Assembly: GCF_003952225.1 (NCBI RefSeq)
Contig: NZ_CP034437.1
Span: 3,344,501-3,408,500, forward strand
Source: Paenibacillus albus
GTDB taxonomy: Bacteria; Bacillota; Bacilli; Paenibacillales; Paenibacillaceae
Length of the DNA: 64,000 nt
Direction of reading: 5' to 3'
Shown in pieces: positions 35,711 to 45,010 of this stretch. Under the pieces are notes generated by a model, which saw only the letters and a list, made by a program, of their open reading frames with translations, was not told the DNA's origin and searched no databases. How positions within the stretch are numbered: the stretch's first letter is position 1; every line of letters starts with the position of its first letter. A program made the translations under genes and the position numbers.

Positions 35711-36976
35711 TTGAATACTTATAAATTAAGCAACGGGTTGCGCGTTGTTGTGGAATATATCCCAACTTTTCGCTCTGTCTCATTCGGGATTTGGGTAAAG
35801 AACGGATCCCGCAACGAAACGCCGGAGAATAACGGAGTATCCCATTTCATCGAGCATATGCTGTTCAAAGGAACAGAGCGCCACACGGCCAAAGATATAG
35901 CGGATCTCTTCGACGGTATCGGCGGGAACGTAAACGCTTTTACAGCGAAGGAGTACACTTGCTATTTTGCCAAAGTACTTGACCAGCACTTGCCGATAGC
36001 CGTCGATGCGCTTGCGGATATGTTCTTCAATTCACAGATGGATGCTGGCGAGCTCGCGAAAGAGAAAAATGTCATTCTCGAAGAAATTTCGATGTACGAG
36101 GATACTCCGGACGATAAGGTGCATGATGAAGCTTCCCGCGCCGCTTATGGAGATCATCCGCTTGCGTATTCGATTCTCGGTTTGGAAGAACGTCTTACCG
36201 CTATGGACAGCGATTCACTTCGCAACTATATGAAGAGCAGCTACCGGATCGACAACACGGTTATCTCGGTTGCCGGGAATGTAGAAGAAGCGGCGTTAAT
36301 TGAGCTGCTGGAGAAACATTTTGGCGGATTCAGCAATGTTGGCAGTGAAATTGCCGTTACGACGCCGACGTTCAGCGGCCAGTATCTCTTCCATAAGAAG
36401 AAGACGGAACAAAATCATATTTGTATCTCTTTCCCAGGTTGTTCTATCGCAGATCCACAACTGTACGCCATGATTCTGCTCAACAACGCTGTAGGCGGTG
36501 GCATGAGCTCGAGATTGTTCCAAGAAATCCGCGAGAAGCGGGGGCTTGCTTATTCGGTCTACTCGTACCACACTTCCTATGCTGACAGCGGTTTGTTTAC
36601 GGTCTATGCAGGTACTGCGCCGAAGCAGACGAAGGAAGTACTCGATTTGACGCTGGAGCAAATGCATGACTTGGCTGTAAAAGGGTTAAGTGATGCAGAA
36701 TTGCACCGCGGCAAAGAGCAGCTTAAGGGAAGCCTCATTCTGAGCTTGGAGAGCACAAGCAGCCGAATGAATCGTCTAGGCAAGAATGAGCTTATGCTGG
36801 GTCGTCACTACACACTGGATGAAATGCTGGAGCGGATTGATTCCGTGCAGATGAGCGATATTCAAGCGGTTACCAAGCGTATGCTGTCGGTTCCTTTCTC
36901 CGTCGCAATGGTTGGCAGCAACGATAAAGCAGCAGCGGCACTCGGGAGGGACTCACTTGTTTCAAGTACTCTTTAA
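35711..36976 (+). CDS. ymxG: M16-family zinc peptidase (MlpA/YmxG)
   Basis: Cytoplasmic processing-peptidase-like metalloprotease. The 421-aa protein has the inverted zinc motif HFIEH (about residue 47) with the downstream ENVILEE-type glutamate segment ([18 protein letters not shown]) and the C-terminal half [27 protein letters not shown] 35711 lies 8 nt after AGGAGG (35697-35702); TTG 35705 is too close. It overlaps dut by 20 bases. Confidence 0.93.
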   Translation: MNTYKLSNGLRVVVEYIPTFRSVSFGIWVKNGSRNETPENNGVSHFIEHMLFKGTERHTAKDIADLFDGIGGNVNAFTAKEYTCYFAKVLDQHLPIAVDALADMFFNSQMDAGELAKEKNVILEEISMYEDTPDDKVHDEASRAAYGDHPLAYSILGLEERLTAMDSDSLRNYMKSSYRIDNTVISVAGNVEEAALIELLEKHFGGFSNVGSEIAVTTPTFSGQYLFHKKKTEQNHICISFPGCSIADPQLYAMILLNNAVGGGMSSRLFQEIREKRGLAYSVYSYHTSYADSGLFTVYAGTAPKQTKEVLDLTLEQMHDLAVKGLSDAELHRGKEQLKGSLILSLESTSSRMNRLGKNELMLGRHYTLDEMLERIDSVQMSDIQAVTKRMLSVPFSVAMVGSNDKAAAALGRDSLVSSTL

Positions 36977-37400
36977 ACGATTGCCTGGCAACGAAGATTT
37001 ACAATTGCCTCGCAAAATGTCGGAGCTTGCAGCCGGATTTGATCTGCAAGCCGCATTAACAGAACCGGTTACCTTACAGCCTGGCGAACGAAAGCTCATT
37101 CCGACAGGCTTCTCGATGGCAATGCCCGGCGAGCTGGAAGCGCAAATCCGCCCACGGAGCGGGCTTGCCTTCAAGCATGGCATCACATGCTTGAATTCAC
37201 CGGGTACCATCGACGCAGACTATCGCGGCGAGGTGAAAGTGCTGCTCATCAATCACGGGCAAGCGCCATTCGTAATTGAACGCGGCGAGCGCATCGCGCA
37301 GATGGTGATCCAGCTCGTGCCGGCAGTCGAAATTTCGGAAGTCGATGAGCTTCCGGATACGGTTCGCGGCGCGGGCGGGTTTGGACATACAGGAGTTTAA
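36957..37400 (+). CDS. dut: dUTP diphosphatase
   Basis: Hydrolyses dUTP to dUMP, keeping uracil out of DNA. The 147-aa trimeric-type protein has motif 2 RPRSGLA, motif 3 [11 protein letters not shown], motif 4 RIAQMVI and motif 5 [11 protein letters not shown]. In motif 5, His stands at the position usually held by Ser. The TTG at 36957 follows GGGAGGG inside the end of ymxG; the frame is open from 36912. B. subtilis has ymxH at this place. Confidence 0.93.
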   Translation: MFQVLFKRLPGNEDLQLPRKMSELAAGFDLQAALTEPVTLQPGERKLIPTGFSMAMPGELEAQIRPRSGLAFKHGITCLNSPGTIDADYRGEVKVLLINHGQAPFVIERGERIAQMVIQLVPAVEISEVDELPDTVRGAGGFGHTGV

Positions 37401-37435
37401 GTAAGTCTAAGCGTACTTATGTATTTGTTTATAGG

Positions 37436-37471
37436 AAGCGGCACAGGAGGTTCTCCTTGTGCCGCTTTTTT
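37436..37471 (+). terminator. Terminator after dut
   Basis: AGCGGCACA (37437-37445) pairs with TGTGCCGCT (37458-37466), extended by GGAG/CTCC, followed by a run of six T. Confidence 0.9.
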
Positions 37472-37865
37472 GTTGTTCTCTTTTATCGTTAAACGAGGGC
37501 CGGAGTAGTTCGAATGAATCTGGAGAAGCGTCAGCGTTCGCCTTAGTAACCGGAAATCTACATTTGATAATTGTTCAGGGGTTCTGGGTACAACAGCGAT
37601 CGGAAGATCATTCGAAATACGCAGGTCAATCGGTTTAACGCATAATTCTTCTTTCACCCTGCTCTGGGCGGATGCATAAGATGATTTATAACCAAGAGCG
37701 CATGCGGTCTAACCCGCTAGTGCGCTTGCTATCCGCGCCACCGGCTGCAGCTTGCTGTCTACCGGGACGCTGCTTAAGAGCGCCTAAAGTCACGCATGTT
37801 ACTGCGGAACTGATGCGCTAGCTTGTTCTGCGCCAGAGGGCTGCAGTAGAAAGGAAGTGATACTT
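37472..37865 (+). other. Intergenic region upstream of dpaA
   Basis: About 390 bases between the dut terminator and dpaA. It holds a 49-codon + strand frame (37672-37821) with no good ribosome-binding site, a minus-strand frame of 86 codons (37397-37657) running back over the terminator, and an inverted repeat near 37695-37726 (GAGCGCA...TGCGCTT). None is convincing as a gene. A mother-cell sporulation promoter for dpaAB is expected here, but I could not find a full match. Confidence 0.6.
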
Positions 37866-38765
37866 ATGCTGACAGGAGTTCAGGTCTTGCTTCTCGGTGG
37901 TGATGCCCGGGGGCTGGAGGTTATCCGGAAGCTGACCGAGCTCGATGCGCTCGTCACTGTCGCCGGCTTCGATCAGCTTCATTCCTCACTCGACGGCGCT
38001 GTCCGGGCCGAGCTGAGCGAGGATTTGTTCACAAGTGTGGATGCGCTTGTGCTGCCTGCGGTTGGAACAGATGATGACGGGAAGATTGTCGCCGTATTCA
38101 GTGACAAAGAGCTTATGCTGACTGATGATTATATGGCGAAGCTGCCGAAGCACTGTACCGTTTATACAGGTATGGCTAAGCCTTACTTGCGCAATTTATG
38201 CGCGAAACACGGCATTCGTCTGGTGGAACTCTTTGATCGGGATGATGTCGCGATTTACAACTCGATTCCGACGGCCGAAGGGGCTGTCATGATGGCAATC
38301 CAGAACACGGATATTACGATTCATGGGTCCTCATGCATGGTGCTTGGCATCGGCAGAACTGGATTTACGCTGGCAAGAACGCTGCAAGGTTTAGGGGCGA
38401 AAGTGAAGGTCGGCGTACGTCGCGAGGAGCATTTTGCAAGGGCATATGAGATGGGCTTTGAGCCCTTTTATCTCAAGGATTTGTTACATCATGTGAGCAA
38501 TATTGACTTGCTTTTTAATACAATTCCGACTATGATAGTCACAGCGCAAATTATAGCAAATTTGCCATCGCGAGCGGTCATTATCGACCTCGCTTCGAAG
38601 CCCGGCGGAACGGATTTTCGCTTTGCTGAGAAGCGTGGAATTAAAGCTATGCTCGCCCCCGGTCTACCTGGCATCGTCGCACCTAAAACCGCTGGACGTA
38701 TCATTGCGGATTGTTTAAGTCGATTGATTATGGAAGATTCTTTGCAACGGGGGAATGGGCAATGA
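37866..38765 (+). CDS. dpaA: Dipicolinate synthase subunit A
   Basis: With DpaB, converts dihydrodipicolinate (the DapA product) to dipicolinic acid for the spore core. The 299-aa protein has an N-terminal domain and a Rossmann-like nucleotide-binding motif VLGIGRTGFTLARTLQGLG, followed by IIDLASKPGGTDF and LAPGLPGIVAPKTAG. The ATG at 37866 follows AAGGAAGTGA; a GTG at 37857 lies within that site. It overlaps dpaB by 4 bases. The presence of dpaAB is direct evidence for endospore formation. Confidence 0.96.
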   Translation: MLTGVQVLLLGGDARGLEVIRKLTELDALVTVAGFDQLHSSLDGAVRAELSEDLFTSVDALVLPAVGTDDDGKIVAVFSDKELMLTDDYMAKLPKHCTVYTGMAKPYLRNLCAKHGIRLVELFDRDDVAIYNSIPTAEGAVMMAIQNTDITIHGSSCMVLGIGRTGFTLARTLQGLGAKVKVGVRREEHFARAYEMGFEPFYLKDLLHHVSNIDLLFNTIPTMIVTAQIIANLPSRAVIIDLASKPGGTDFRFAEKRGIKAMLAPGLPGIVAPKTAGRIIADCLSRLIMEDSLQRGNGQ

Positions 38766-39349
38766 AATGGCAAGGCATAACGGTGGGCTATGCGCTCTCC
38801 GGTTCACATTGTACGTTTGCAGAAGTAATGCCGGTTATCAAACGATTCGTCGATGAGGGAGCGAACGTCGTTCCAATTGTTTCACAAACACTCATTACGA
38901 CGGATACGCGTTTCGGAACGGCAGCAGAATGGCAGCGTCAATTGAGGTCGATTACGGGCAACGAAATTATATCCACGATCGTCGATGCAGAGCCCCTGGG
39001 GCCATCTAAACTGCTCGACGTCCTTGTTATTGCGCCCTGCACGGGCAATACAACAAGTAAACTTGCCAATGCGATGACAGACGGTCCCGTTCTGATGGCA
39101 GCGAAATCACAAATGCGCAATCAACGCCCACTTGTGCTTGCAATCTCAACGAACGATGGTCTGGGCTTGAATGCCGCGAATATTGCAAAATTATTAGTAA
39201 CGAAGAATGTGTATTTCGTCCCCTTTGGCCAAGACAATCCGATTCAGAAGCCGAACTCGCTCGTCGCTAAGATGGAGCTTGTGCCTGAAGCTTGTGAAGC
39301 GGCGCTGCAAGGCAAGCAGCTGCAGCCGCTCCTTATTGAGCGTACTTAA
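38762..39349 (+). CDS. dpaB: Dipicolinate synthase subunit B
   Basis: Flavoprotein-family subunit of dipicolinate synthase. The 195-aa protein starts MKWQGITVGYALSGSHCTF and includes the flavoprotein-like LVIAPCTGNTTSKLANAMTD and FVPFGQDNPIQKPNSLVA. ATG 38762 overlaps the dpaA stop (ATGA). The longer frame from 38711 lies within dpaA. Confidence 0.96.
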   Translation: MKWQGITVGYALSGSHCTFAEVMPVIKRFVDEGANVVPIVSQTLITTDTRFGTAAEWQRQLRSITGNEIISTIVDAEPLGPSKLLDVLVIAPCTGNTTSKLANAMTDGPVLMAAKSQMRNQRPLVLAISTNDGLGLNAANIAKLLVTKNVYFVPFGQDNPIQKPNSLVAKMELVPEACEAALQGKQLQPLLIERT

Positions 39350-39445
39350 TCAAGTGCGCACTTATGCTAGTTGAAATTGTTTGAATTCATATGCAATTGG
39401 AGCAATCCTTGACATAAGCTTTTCTTAAGGAGGAAGCAGCAGCCA

Positions 39446-40482
39446 GTGTCGCAGAAATTGTTTAACGTCGCTGTAGTTGGGGCGACAGGCGCAGTAGGAG
39501 AACAAATTATTGGCCTGCTCGAGAAACGGAACTTTCCGATCAACGAGTTAAAGTTGCTTTCTTCCGCACGTTCGGCCGGTATGAGAATCATGTTTAAAGG
39601 TAAAGAGCATACAGTTGAAGAAGCTACGCCAGACAGTTTCAAAGGGATCGAAATTGCCTTGTTCAGTGCGGGCGGCGATGTGTCTAAGCTGCTCGCCCCC
39701 ACGCTGTCGAGAGCGGTGCGGTGTGTATCGATAATACGAATGCATTCCGCATGGATCCTGAAACACCGCTTGTCGTACCCGAAGTGAATATGGATAGAGT
39801 GTCTGAGCATAAAGGAATCATTGCGAACCCGAACTGCTCAACGATCCAGTTGGTGGCTGCTTTGGCGCCGCTTCAGGATCGGTATGGCATATCCCGCATT
39901 ATCGTATCAACGTATCAAGCCGTATCAGGAGCCGGCACTCGTGCAATTGACGAGCTGCAGCGCCAAACCCGTGAAGCGCTTGACGGTCATGACGTGATAC
40001 CTGACATTTTGCCTGTAGGGTCCTTGCCTGTTAAGCATCAAATTGCATTCAATGTCATTCCGCAAATTGACAAGTTCCAGGACAATGGCTATACACTCGA
40101 AGAGATGAAGATGGTTCGCGAGACGAAGAAGATCATGGGTGATGATTCCATTGAAGTGACAGCGACTTGTGTGCGCGTTCCAGTCGTATACGGTCACTCA
40201 GAATCAGTATACGTAGAACTGAAGAATGATTATGAAATGGAAGAAGTAAGGAAACTCATTGCAGAGGCTCCAGGCGTTACGCTCGTAGATGACCCGGCAA
40301 CTCAGCTTTACCCGCTTGCGACTCATGCTGCAGGTAAGCCGGATGTGTTTGTTGGTCGTCTGCGCCGTGATTTGGGCCATGCAAGGGGACTAAACCTGTG
40401 GATCGTATCCGATAATCTGCTTAAAGGTGCAGCATGGAATGCAGTACAGATCGCAGAATATATCGCTATCGAGATGGAATAA
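39446..40482 (+). pseudogene. asd: Aspartate-semialdehyde dehydrogenase, frameshifted
   Basis: Reduces aspartyl phosphate to aspartate semialdehyde for lysine, diaminopimelate, threonine and dipicolinate synthesis. The GTG start at 39446 follows AAGGAGGAAG. The first part (VAVVGATGAVGEQI to FSAGGDVSKLLAP) stays in frame to about 39700, then continues in the +1 frame from CIDNTNAFRMDPETPLVVPEVN through the catalytic-Cys motif NPNCSTIQ to the end. Adding one C to the C-run at 39696-39700 (giving LAPHAVESGAVCIDNT) restores a normal 345-aa enzyme. Because it is essential for cell wall and spores and flanked by intact partners, a sequencing error is more likely than true loss. Confidence 0.9.
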
Positions 40483-40561
40483 GAGTTCGCGGCAGGAGCA
40501 GATTGTCATAATACCTACGATTCAGGGCGGTTAAATCCGAGCAGAATACGGAGGTTTGACA

Positions 40562-41773
40562 ATGCGAATCCTTGTGCAAAAGTTCGGTGGCACTTCATTG
40601 TCTTCGAATGAAGCAAGAGAGCTCGTCATCGGACATATTCAGCGGGAGCGGCAACGACAATATGGACTTGTCGTTGTCGTCTCTGCAATGGGGAGAAAAG
40701 GTGATCCGTATGCTACGGATACGCTGCTCTCGCTCATTCGTAGACACGGCGATTCATTGCCGCCTAAAGAACAAGACATGCTGCAGGCATGCGGCGAGAT
40801 TATATCGGCCGCATTGATGTGCAGCTTGCTCCGTGCGGCGAATATTCCCGCGATTGCGCTTACAGGCGGGGGAGCAGGCATTATTACGGATAGCCAATTC
40901 GGACGTGCGCGAATTCTTGAAATCCGTACTGAAGCGGTTCATAAAGCGCTGAAGGACGGCAATGTTGTCATCGTTACCGGGTTTCAAGGCGTTACGGAAG
41001 CAGGGGAAATGACGACGCTTGGCAGGGGCGGCAGCGATACGTCGGCAACGGCGCTTGGTGCTGCGCTTCATGCAGAGCGTGTTGATATTTATACAGATGT
41101 GAATGGCATTCTGACAGCCGATCCACGGATCGTGAAGGATGCTCGTCCATTACCCGTCATAAGTTATGCTGAGATTGGAAATATGGCCAGACAAGGTGCA
41201 AAGGTCATTCATCCGCGTGCGGTCGAAATCGCGCAGCAAGCGCGCATTCCACTCCGTGTTCGTTCGACATTTTCCGAAGATGAAGGCACACTTGTTACCG
41301 ATACCTTCGATGCTGCGAGAGCTGCGGTACGCGATCGTCACGTGACCGGGGTTGCGCATGTTAGCGGAGTAACGCAAATTACGGTGCAAGCACAGGACGG
41401 TCATACGGACGTGCAGCTGCAGGTGTTTCAAGCAATGGCGCGTCACCAAATCAGCGTTGATTTCATTAACGTAAATCCCGGCGGAGCTGTGTATACGGTA
41501 TTCGATCATGATGCGGATAAAGCCGTATCGGTGCTGCAAGAGATCGGTTATTCGCCTAAAGCGGTAAGCAGCTGTGCCAAGATATCGGTCATTGGCGGCG
41601 GAATGAATGGTGTTCCAGGCATTATGGCTCGAATCGTGGAAGCGCTGACGGAACAAGGAATTCCAATTTTGCAATCAGCTGACTCCAATACAACAATATG
41701 GGTATTGGTTAGCGAGAGTTATATGGCAAGTGCGCTGCAAGCACTGCATGCCAAGTTTTCATTGCACGAATAG
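40562..41773 (+). CDS. dapG: Aspartate kinase (DapG type)
   Basis: Phosphorylates aspartate, the entry to the lysine/diaminopimelate/dipicolinate branch. The 403-aa protein has LVQKFGGTSLSS, the kinase core with VVVSAMGRKGDPYATD and GRGGSDTSATALGAAL, and two C-terminal ACT domains (about 265-400) expected to bind the feedback effector. By position it corresponds to the diaminopimelate-sensitive isozyme of B. subtilis. ATG 40562 has GGAGG 7 nt upstream; TTG 40556 is too close. Confidence 0.94.
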   Translation: MRILVQKFGGTSLSSNEARELVIGHIQRERQRQYGLVVVVSAMGRKGDPYATDTLLSLIRRHGDSLPPKEQDMLQACGEIISAALMCSLLRAANIPAIALTGGGAGIITDSQFGRARILEIRTEAVHKALKDGNVVIVTGFQGVTEAGEMTTLGRGGSDTSATALGAALHAERVDIYTDVNGILTADPRIVKDARPLPVISYAEIGNMARQGAKVIHPRAVEIAQQARIPLRVRSTFSEDEGTLVTDTFDAARAAVRDRHVTGVAHVSGVTQITVQAQDGHTDVQLQVFQAMARHQISVDFINVNPGGAVYTVFDHDADKAVSVLQEIGYSPKAVSSCAKISVIGGGMNGVPGIMARIVEALTEQGIPILQSADSNTTIWVLVSESYMASALQALHAKFSLHE

Positions 41774-41859
41774 ATAGGCTAAGAAATGATGCTTACGATG
41801 CCAAGTAGATGCTTACGTTTGTGCAAGCTGCTCTCGTAAACTTTATAGGAGGAGTCACA

Positions 41860-42723
41860 ATGGATTTCGGAAGAATAGTTACTGCAATGGTTACCCCGTT
41901 CCACGCGGACGGTTCGATTGACTGGGAAACAACAGGACGGTTAATGGACTATTTGATCGAGGAACAACAAACGGACAGCATCGTCGTATCCGGTACGACT
42001 GGAGAATCTCCAACGCTCACCGACGATGAGAAGATCGCTTTGTTTACTTATGCTGTGAAACACGCGGCTGGCCGCTGCAAGATCATTGCAGGCTCCGGCA
42101 GCAACGAGACCGCTCATTCAATCCATTTGACAAAAATCGCCGAGCAATGTGGCGTTGATGCAGCACTTATCGTCGTTCCTTATTATAACAAGCCGACTCA
42201 AGAAGGCATTTATCAGCATTTTAAAGTCATTGCGGAAGCTACGAAACTGCCGATTATGGCATATAACGTTCCGGGACGTACGATCGTCAGCATGTCTGCA
42301 GAAACAACGCTGCGGATCGCTCAAATCCCGAATATCGTTGCAACGAAAGAATGCGCATCGCTCGACCAAGTGACACAGATCGTATCTGAAGCGCCTGCTG
42401 GCTTCACTGTATACAGTGGGGATGATAGCAGTGCATTGCCTGCAGTCGCCGTTGGCGCGCACGGTATCGTAAGCGTGGCGAGCCACATCATTGGTAAGGA
42501 AATTCGTGAAATGATCAACTGCTACTTGGATGGCCAAGTGCAGCAAGCAGCGAAGCTGCATGCTTCGGCGCTGCCGATCTTCCGCGGACTGTTCGACCTG
42601 CCGAATCCGGTGCTCGTTAAAGCGGCTCTCAAGGAGAAAGGGCTGCCGGTTGGCGGCGTTCGACTCCCGCTTGTTGACGCGACTGAATCGGAACTTGCCT
42701 CGCTTCGTAAGATTTTGAACTAA
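41860..42723 (+). CDS. dapA: 4-hydroxy-tetrahydrodipicolinate synthase
   Basis: Condenses pyruvate with aspartate semialdehyde. The 287-aa TIM barrel shows TAMVTPFHADGSID, VSGTTGESPTL, the tyrosine segment VPYYNKPTQEG, YNVPGRT and the Schiff-base lysine in ATKECASLDQ. ATG 41860 has AGGAGGA upstream; the in-frame upstream codons from 41809 have no ribosome-binding site. Its product feeds both DapB and the spore-specific DpaAB encoded just upstream. Confidence 0.97.
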   Translation: MDFGRIVTAMVTPFHADGSIDWETTGRLMDYLIEEQQTDSIVVSGTTGESPTLTDDEKIALFTYAVKHAAGRCKIIAGSGSNETAHSIHLTKIAEQCGVDAALIVVPYYNKPTQEGIYQHFKVIAEATKLPIMAYNVPGRTIVSMSAETTLRIAQIPNIVATKECASLDQVTQIVSEAPAGFTVYSGDDSSALPAVAVGAHGIVSVASHIIGKEIREMINCYLDGQVQQAAKLHASALPIFRGLFDLPNPVLVKAALKEKGLPVGGVRLPLVDATESELASLRKILN

Positions 42724-42761
42724 TCATTATTGTATTTTTATTCATATTTGCTGCATTCGCG

Positions 42762-42790
42762 AAAAACCGGTGCATTTGCATCGGTTTTTT
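42762..42790 (+). terminator. Terminator after dapA
   Basis: AAAACCGGTGCA pairs with TGCATCGGTTTT across a 2-nt centre (one G-T wobble), continuing into a T-run. Confidence 0.85.
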
Positions 42791-42921
42791 GTTTGCATTA
42801 TAAAATTTGTAAGTTATGTTTTTGATATCCTTTACTTCGATTTCACCGTGAAACTTTAGCTTTTGCCGCTTGAGGATGGCTGCAGCCATTTACACTTCGG
42901 GATACAGTTATTACCGATTAC

Positions 42922-42951
42922 TTGTTTTTCGTATTTTCAATCATGTATAAT
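42922..42951 (+). promoter_or_regulatory. Predicted sigma-A promoter of rnjB
   Basis: TTGTTT (42922-42927), an 18-nt gap and a perfect TATAAT (42946-42951). Confidence 0.6.
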
Positions 42952-42992
42952 GAAGGCAAGTGACGGTGTGCGGCAAAATATTGAAAATGGGT

Positions 42993-43010
42993 AACGCCAA
43001 GGGTGGCGTT
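42993..43010 (+). promoter_or_regulatory. Hairpin in the rnjB leader
   Basis: AACGCCA (42993-42999) and TGGCGTT (43004-43010) form a perfect 7-bp stem with a 4-nt loop about 35 nt downstream of the predicted start. It has no T-run. A stabilising or autoregulatory role is inference. Confidence 0.5.
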
Positions 43011-43192
43011 CAAAGCACTAGTTATTAATTGCATGCGTTTTCCATCCTGCGGGAGGAAGCGGTAAACGATGCGATTTCATGCGCTACAAATAAATTATTA
43101 TATGGTGCGGACAAGCATTCTCAGTTTGCAGCGGCATTGCTGCAGCTGTGGTTTGATTTGCTTCGTAAAACTATTAGGAGGTACGGATACAC

Positions 43193-44872
43193 TTGTCTAA
43201 GAAAAACATCCAGGATAAGCTGCTTGTCTTTGCACTAGGCGGCGTTGGCGAGATCGGTAAAAACATGTACGTGGTCCAATATGGAAACGATATCGTCGTA
43301 GTTGATGCAGGTTTGAAGTTTCCAGAAGAAGATATGCTCGGAATTGATATCGTTATCCCTGACATAACGTATTTGACAGAGAACCGTGATAAGGTAAGAG
43401 GTATTCTGATTACACACGGACACGAAGATCACATCGGCGGTTTGCCATATGTGCTCAAGAACCTAAATGTACCGCTTTACGGTACGAAATTAACACTAGG
43501 TTTGATCGAAGGTAAATTGAAGGAAGCAGGCTTGCTTGGCGAGACAAAACGCATCCTGATCAATGCGGATACAGAGATCCAGCTCGGCTCGATCCGTGCA
43601 TCCTTCTTCAAAACGAACCACAGTATTCCGGATTCGGTTGGCGTATGCTTGGACACGCCTGAAGGCTTAGTCGTTCATACAGGTGACTTTAAGTTTGACC
43701 ATACACCGGTTAACAATCAATATGCGGATCTGCAGCGTATGGCGGGTATCGGAGCTCGCGGCGTTCTTGCGCTTCTGTCCGATTCCACGAATGCTGAGCG
43801 CGCAGGCTTCACGCCTTCGGAGAGCATGATTGGCAATGAGCTTGAGGATATCTTCCGCAAAGCTACACAGCGCGTAATCGTTGCAACGTTCGCATCGAAC
43901 GTACACCGGATTCAACAAGTTGTGAATGCAGCAGCAGCAACAAAGCGTAAAATTGCCGTAGTTGGCCGCAGTATGGTTAACGTCGTATCGGTTGCTTCAG
44001 AGCTTGGCTACTTGAACATTCCGGAAGGCATGATTATCGAGCCCGAAGAAGTGAACAAAATGGCTGCAGATCGCGTCGCGGTCCTTTGCACAGGCAGTCA
44101 AGGCGAACCAATGTCCGCTCTCACAAGAATGGCGCGTTCAACGCACCGTAAAGTGGACATTTTGCCAGGTGATACTGTAATTATTGCAGCTACGCCAATT
44201 CCAGGTAACGAGCGTTATGTCGGCCGTACGGTGGATGAGCTATTCCGCCTTGGCGCAAACGTTATTTATGGACCAGGCTCTGTATCGGGTGTTCACGTAT
44301 CCGGTCACGGCAGCCAAGAAGAGCTGAAGCTGATGCTGAACCTCATCAGACCGAAGTACTTCATTCCGATCCACGGCGAGTACCGTATGCTTCGTCAGCA
44401 CGCTCTTCTCGGTGAAGCAGTTGGTATCGAACGCGAGAATATCTTCGTTCTAGATAATGGGGATACAGTTGAATTCCAAGGTGGACAAGCACGTAAAGGC
44501 AGCAAAGTGCCAGCAGGCAACGTACTCATCGACGGACTTGGCGTTGGCGATGTAGGTAACATCGTACTGCGCGATCGTAAGCTTCTCTCGCAAGACGGTA
44601 TTCTTGTTGTTGTCGTAACGCTGAGCAAGCAAGACGGAACGATTCTGTCCGGTCCGGACATTATCTCCCGCGGCTTCGTCTATGTACGTGAATCCGAGGG
44701 CTTGCTTGAAGAAGCGAACCGTATCGTAACATCAACGTTGCATAAGCTAATGAACGACAAAGTCAATGAATGGGCTTCACTGAAGACGAACGTGAAGGAC
44801 GCGCTTGGCCGCTTCCTGTACGAGCAAACACGCCGTCGCCCAATGATTTTGCCAATCATTATGGAAGTATAG
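43193..44872 (+). CDS. rnjB: Ribonuclease J (RnjB position)
   Basis: Metallo-beta-lactamase/beta-CASP ribonuclease with endo- and 5'-3' exonuclease activity. The 559-aa protein has the zinc motif HGHEDHIGG (about residue 75), TNHSIPDSVG, SDSTNAERAGFTPSE and the C-terminal HVSGHGSQEELKLML plus PIHGEYRML. TTG 43193 has AGGAGGT 10 nt upstream. Its place after dapA and before tepA matches B. subtilis rnjB rather than rnjA, but family alone cannot separate them. Confidence 0.95.
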   Translation: MSKKNIQDKLLVFALGGVGEIGKNMYVVQYGNDIVVVDAGLKFPEEDMLGIDIVIPDITYLTENRDKVRGILITHGHEDHIGGLPYVLKNLNVPLYGTKLTLGLIEGKLKEAGLLGETKRILINADTEIQLGSIRASFFKTNHSIPDSVGVCLDTPEGLVVHTGDFKFDHTPVNNQYADLQRMAGIGARGVLALLSDSTNAERAGFTPSESMIGNELEDIFRKATQRVIVATFASNVHRIQQVVNAAAATKRKIAVVGRSMVNVVSVASELGYLNIPEGMIIEPEEVNKMAADRVAVLCTGSQGEPMSALTRMARSTHRKVDILPGDTVIIAATPIPGNERYVGRTVDELFRLGANVIYGPGSVSGVHVSGHGSQEELKLMLNLIRPKYFIPIHGEYRMLRQHALLGEAVGIERENIFVLDNGDTVEFQGGQARKGSKVPAGNVLIDGLGVGDVGNIVLRDRKLLSQDGILVVVVTLSKQDGTILSGPDIISRGFVYVRESEGLLEEANRIVTSTLHKLMNDKVNEWASLKTNVKDALGRFLYEQTRRRPMILPIIMEV

Positions 44873-44885
44873 CATTTGAATTTAT

Positions 44886-44921
44886 AACGGTCTTCTCACT
44901 TAGGTGAGAGGGCCGTTTTTC
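44886..44921 (+). terminator. Terminator after rnjB
   Basis: AACGG and CCGTT enclose CTCAC/GTGAG with a short loop (44886-44917), followed by TTTTT. Confidence 0.8.
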
Positions 44922-44938
44922 GTTATTGCTGCCGCAAT

Positions 44939-44968
44939 TGTATAAATTTGAGATTGAATTCCATACTA
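44939..44968 (+). promoter_or_regulatory. Candidate sigma-G (forespore) promoter of tepA
   Basis: TGTATA (44939-44944), a 17-nt gap and CATACTA (44962-44968) match the sigma-G pattern of a GHATR-type -35 and a CATnnTA -10. It lies about 40 bases upstream of tepA and after the rnjB terminator. A forespore promoter fits the reported SASP-degrading, spore-outgrowth role of the B. subtilis homologue. Confidence 0.55.
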
Positions 44969-45010
44969 TGCAGAGCCGAACCATAGGGCAAATTGGAGGA
45001 GGTTTACGCA

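Larger units (their letters stand above)
42791..43192 (+). other. Intergenic region and long leader upstream of rnjB
   Basis: About 400 bases without a supportable gene. It holds a promoter at 42922-42951 and a ~235-nt leader with one clear hairpin. A 69-codon + strand frame (43029-43238) overlaps the rnjB start and has no family resemblance, so I do not call it. Confidence 0.6.

Noticed and set aside
37655-37681. Sigma-K-like site CACC...CATAAGATG upstream of dpaA
   Set aside because: Spacing is 15 nt and the -10 lacks the final TA of the consensus; it is also far from the gene. A real mother-cell promoter is expected but not proven here.
43029-43238. 69-codon + strand frame before rnjB
   Set aside because: Overlaps the rnjB start, has no plausible ribosome-binding site, and lies in the mRNA leader.
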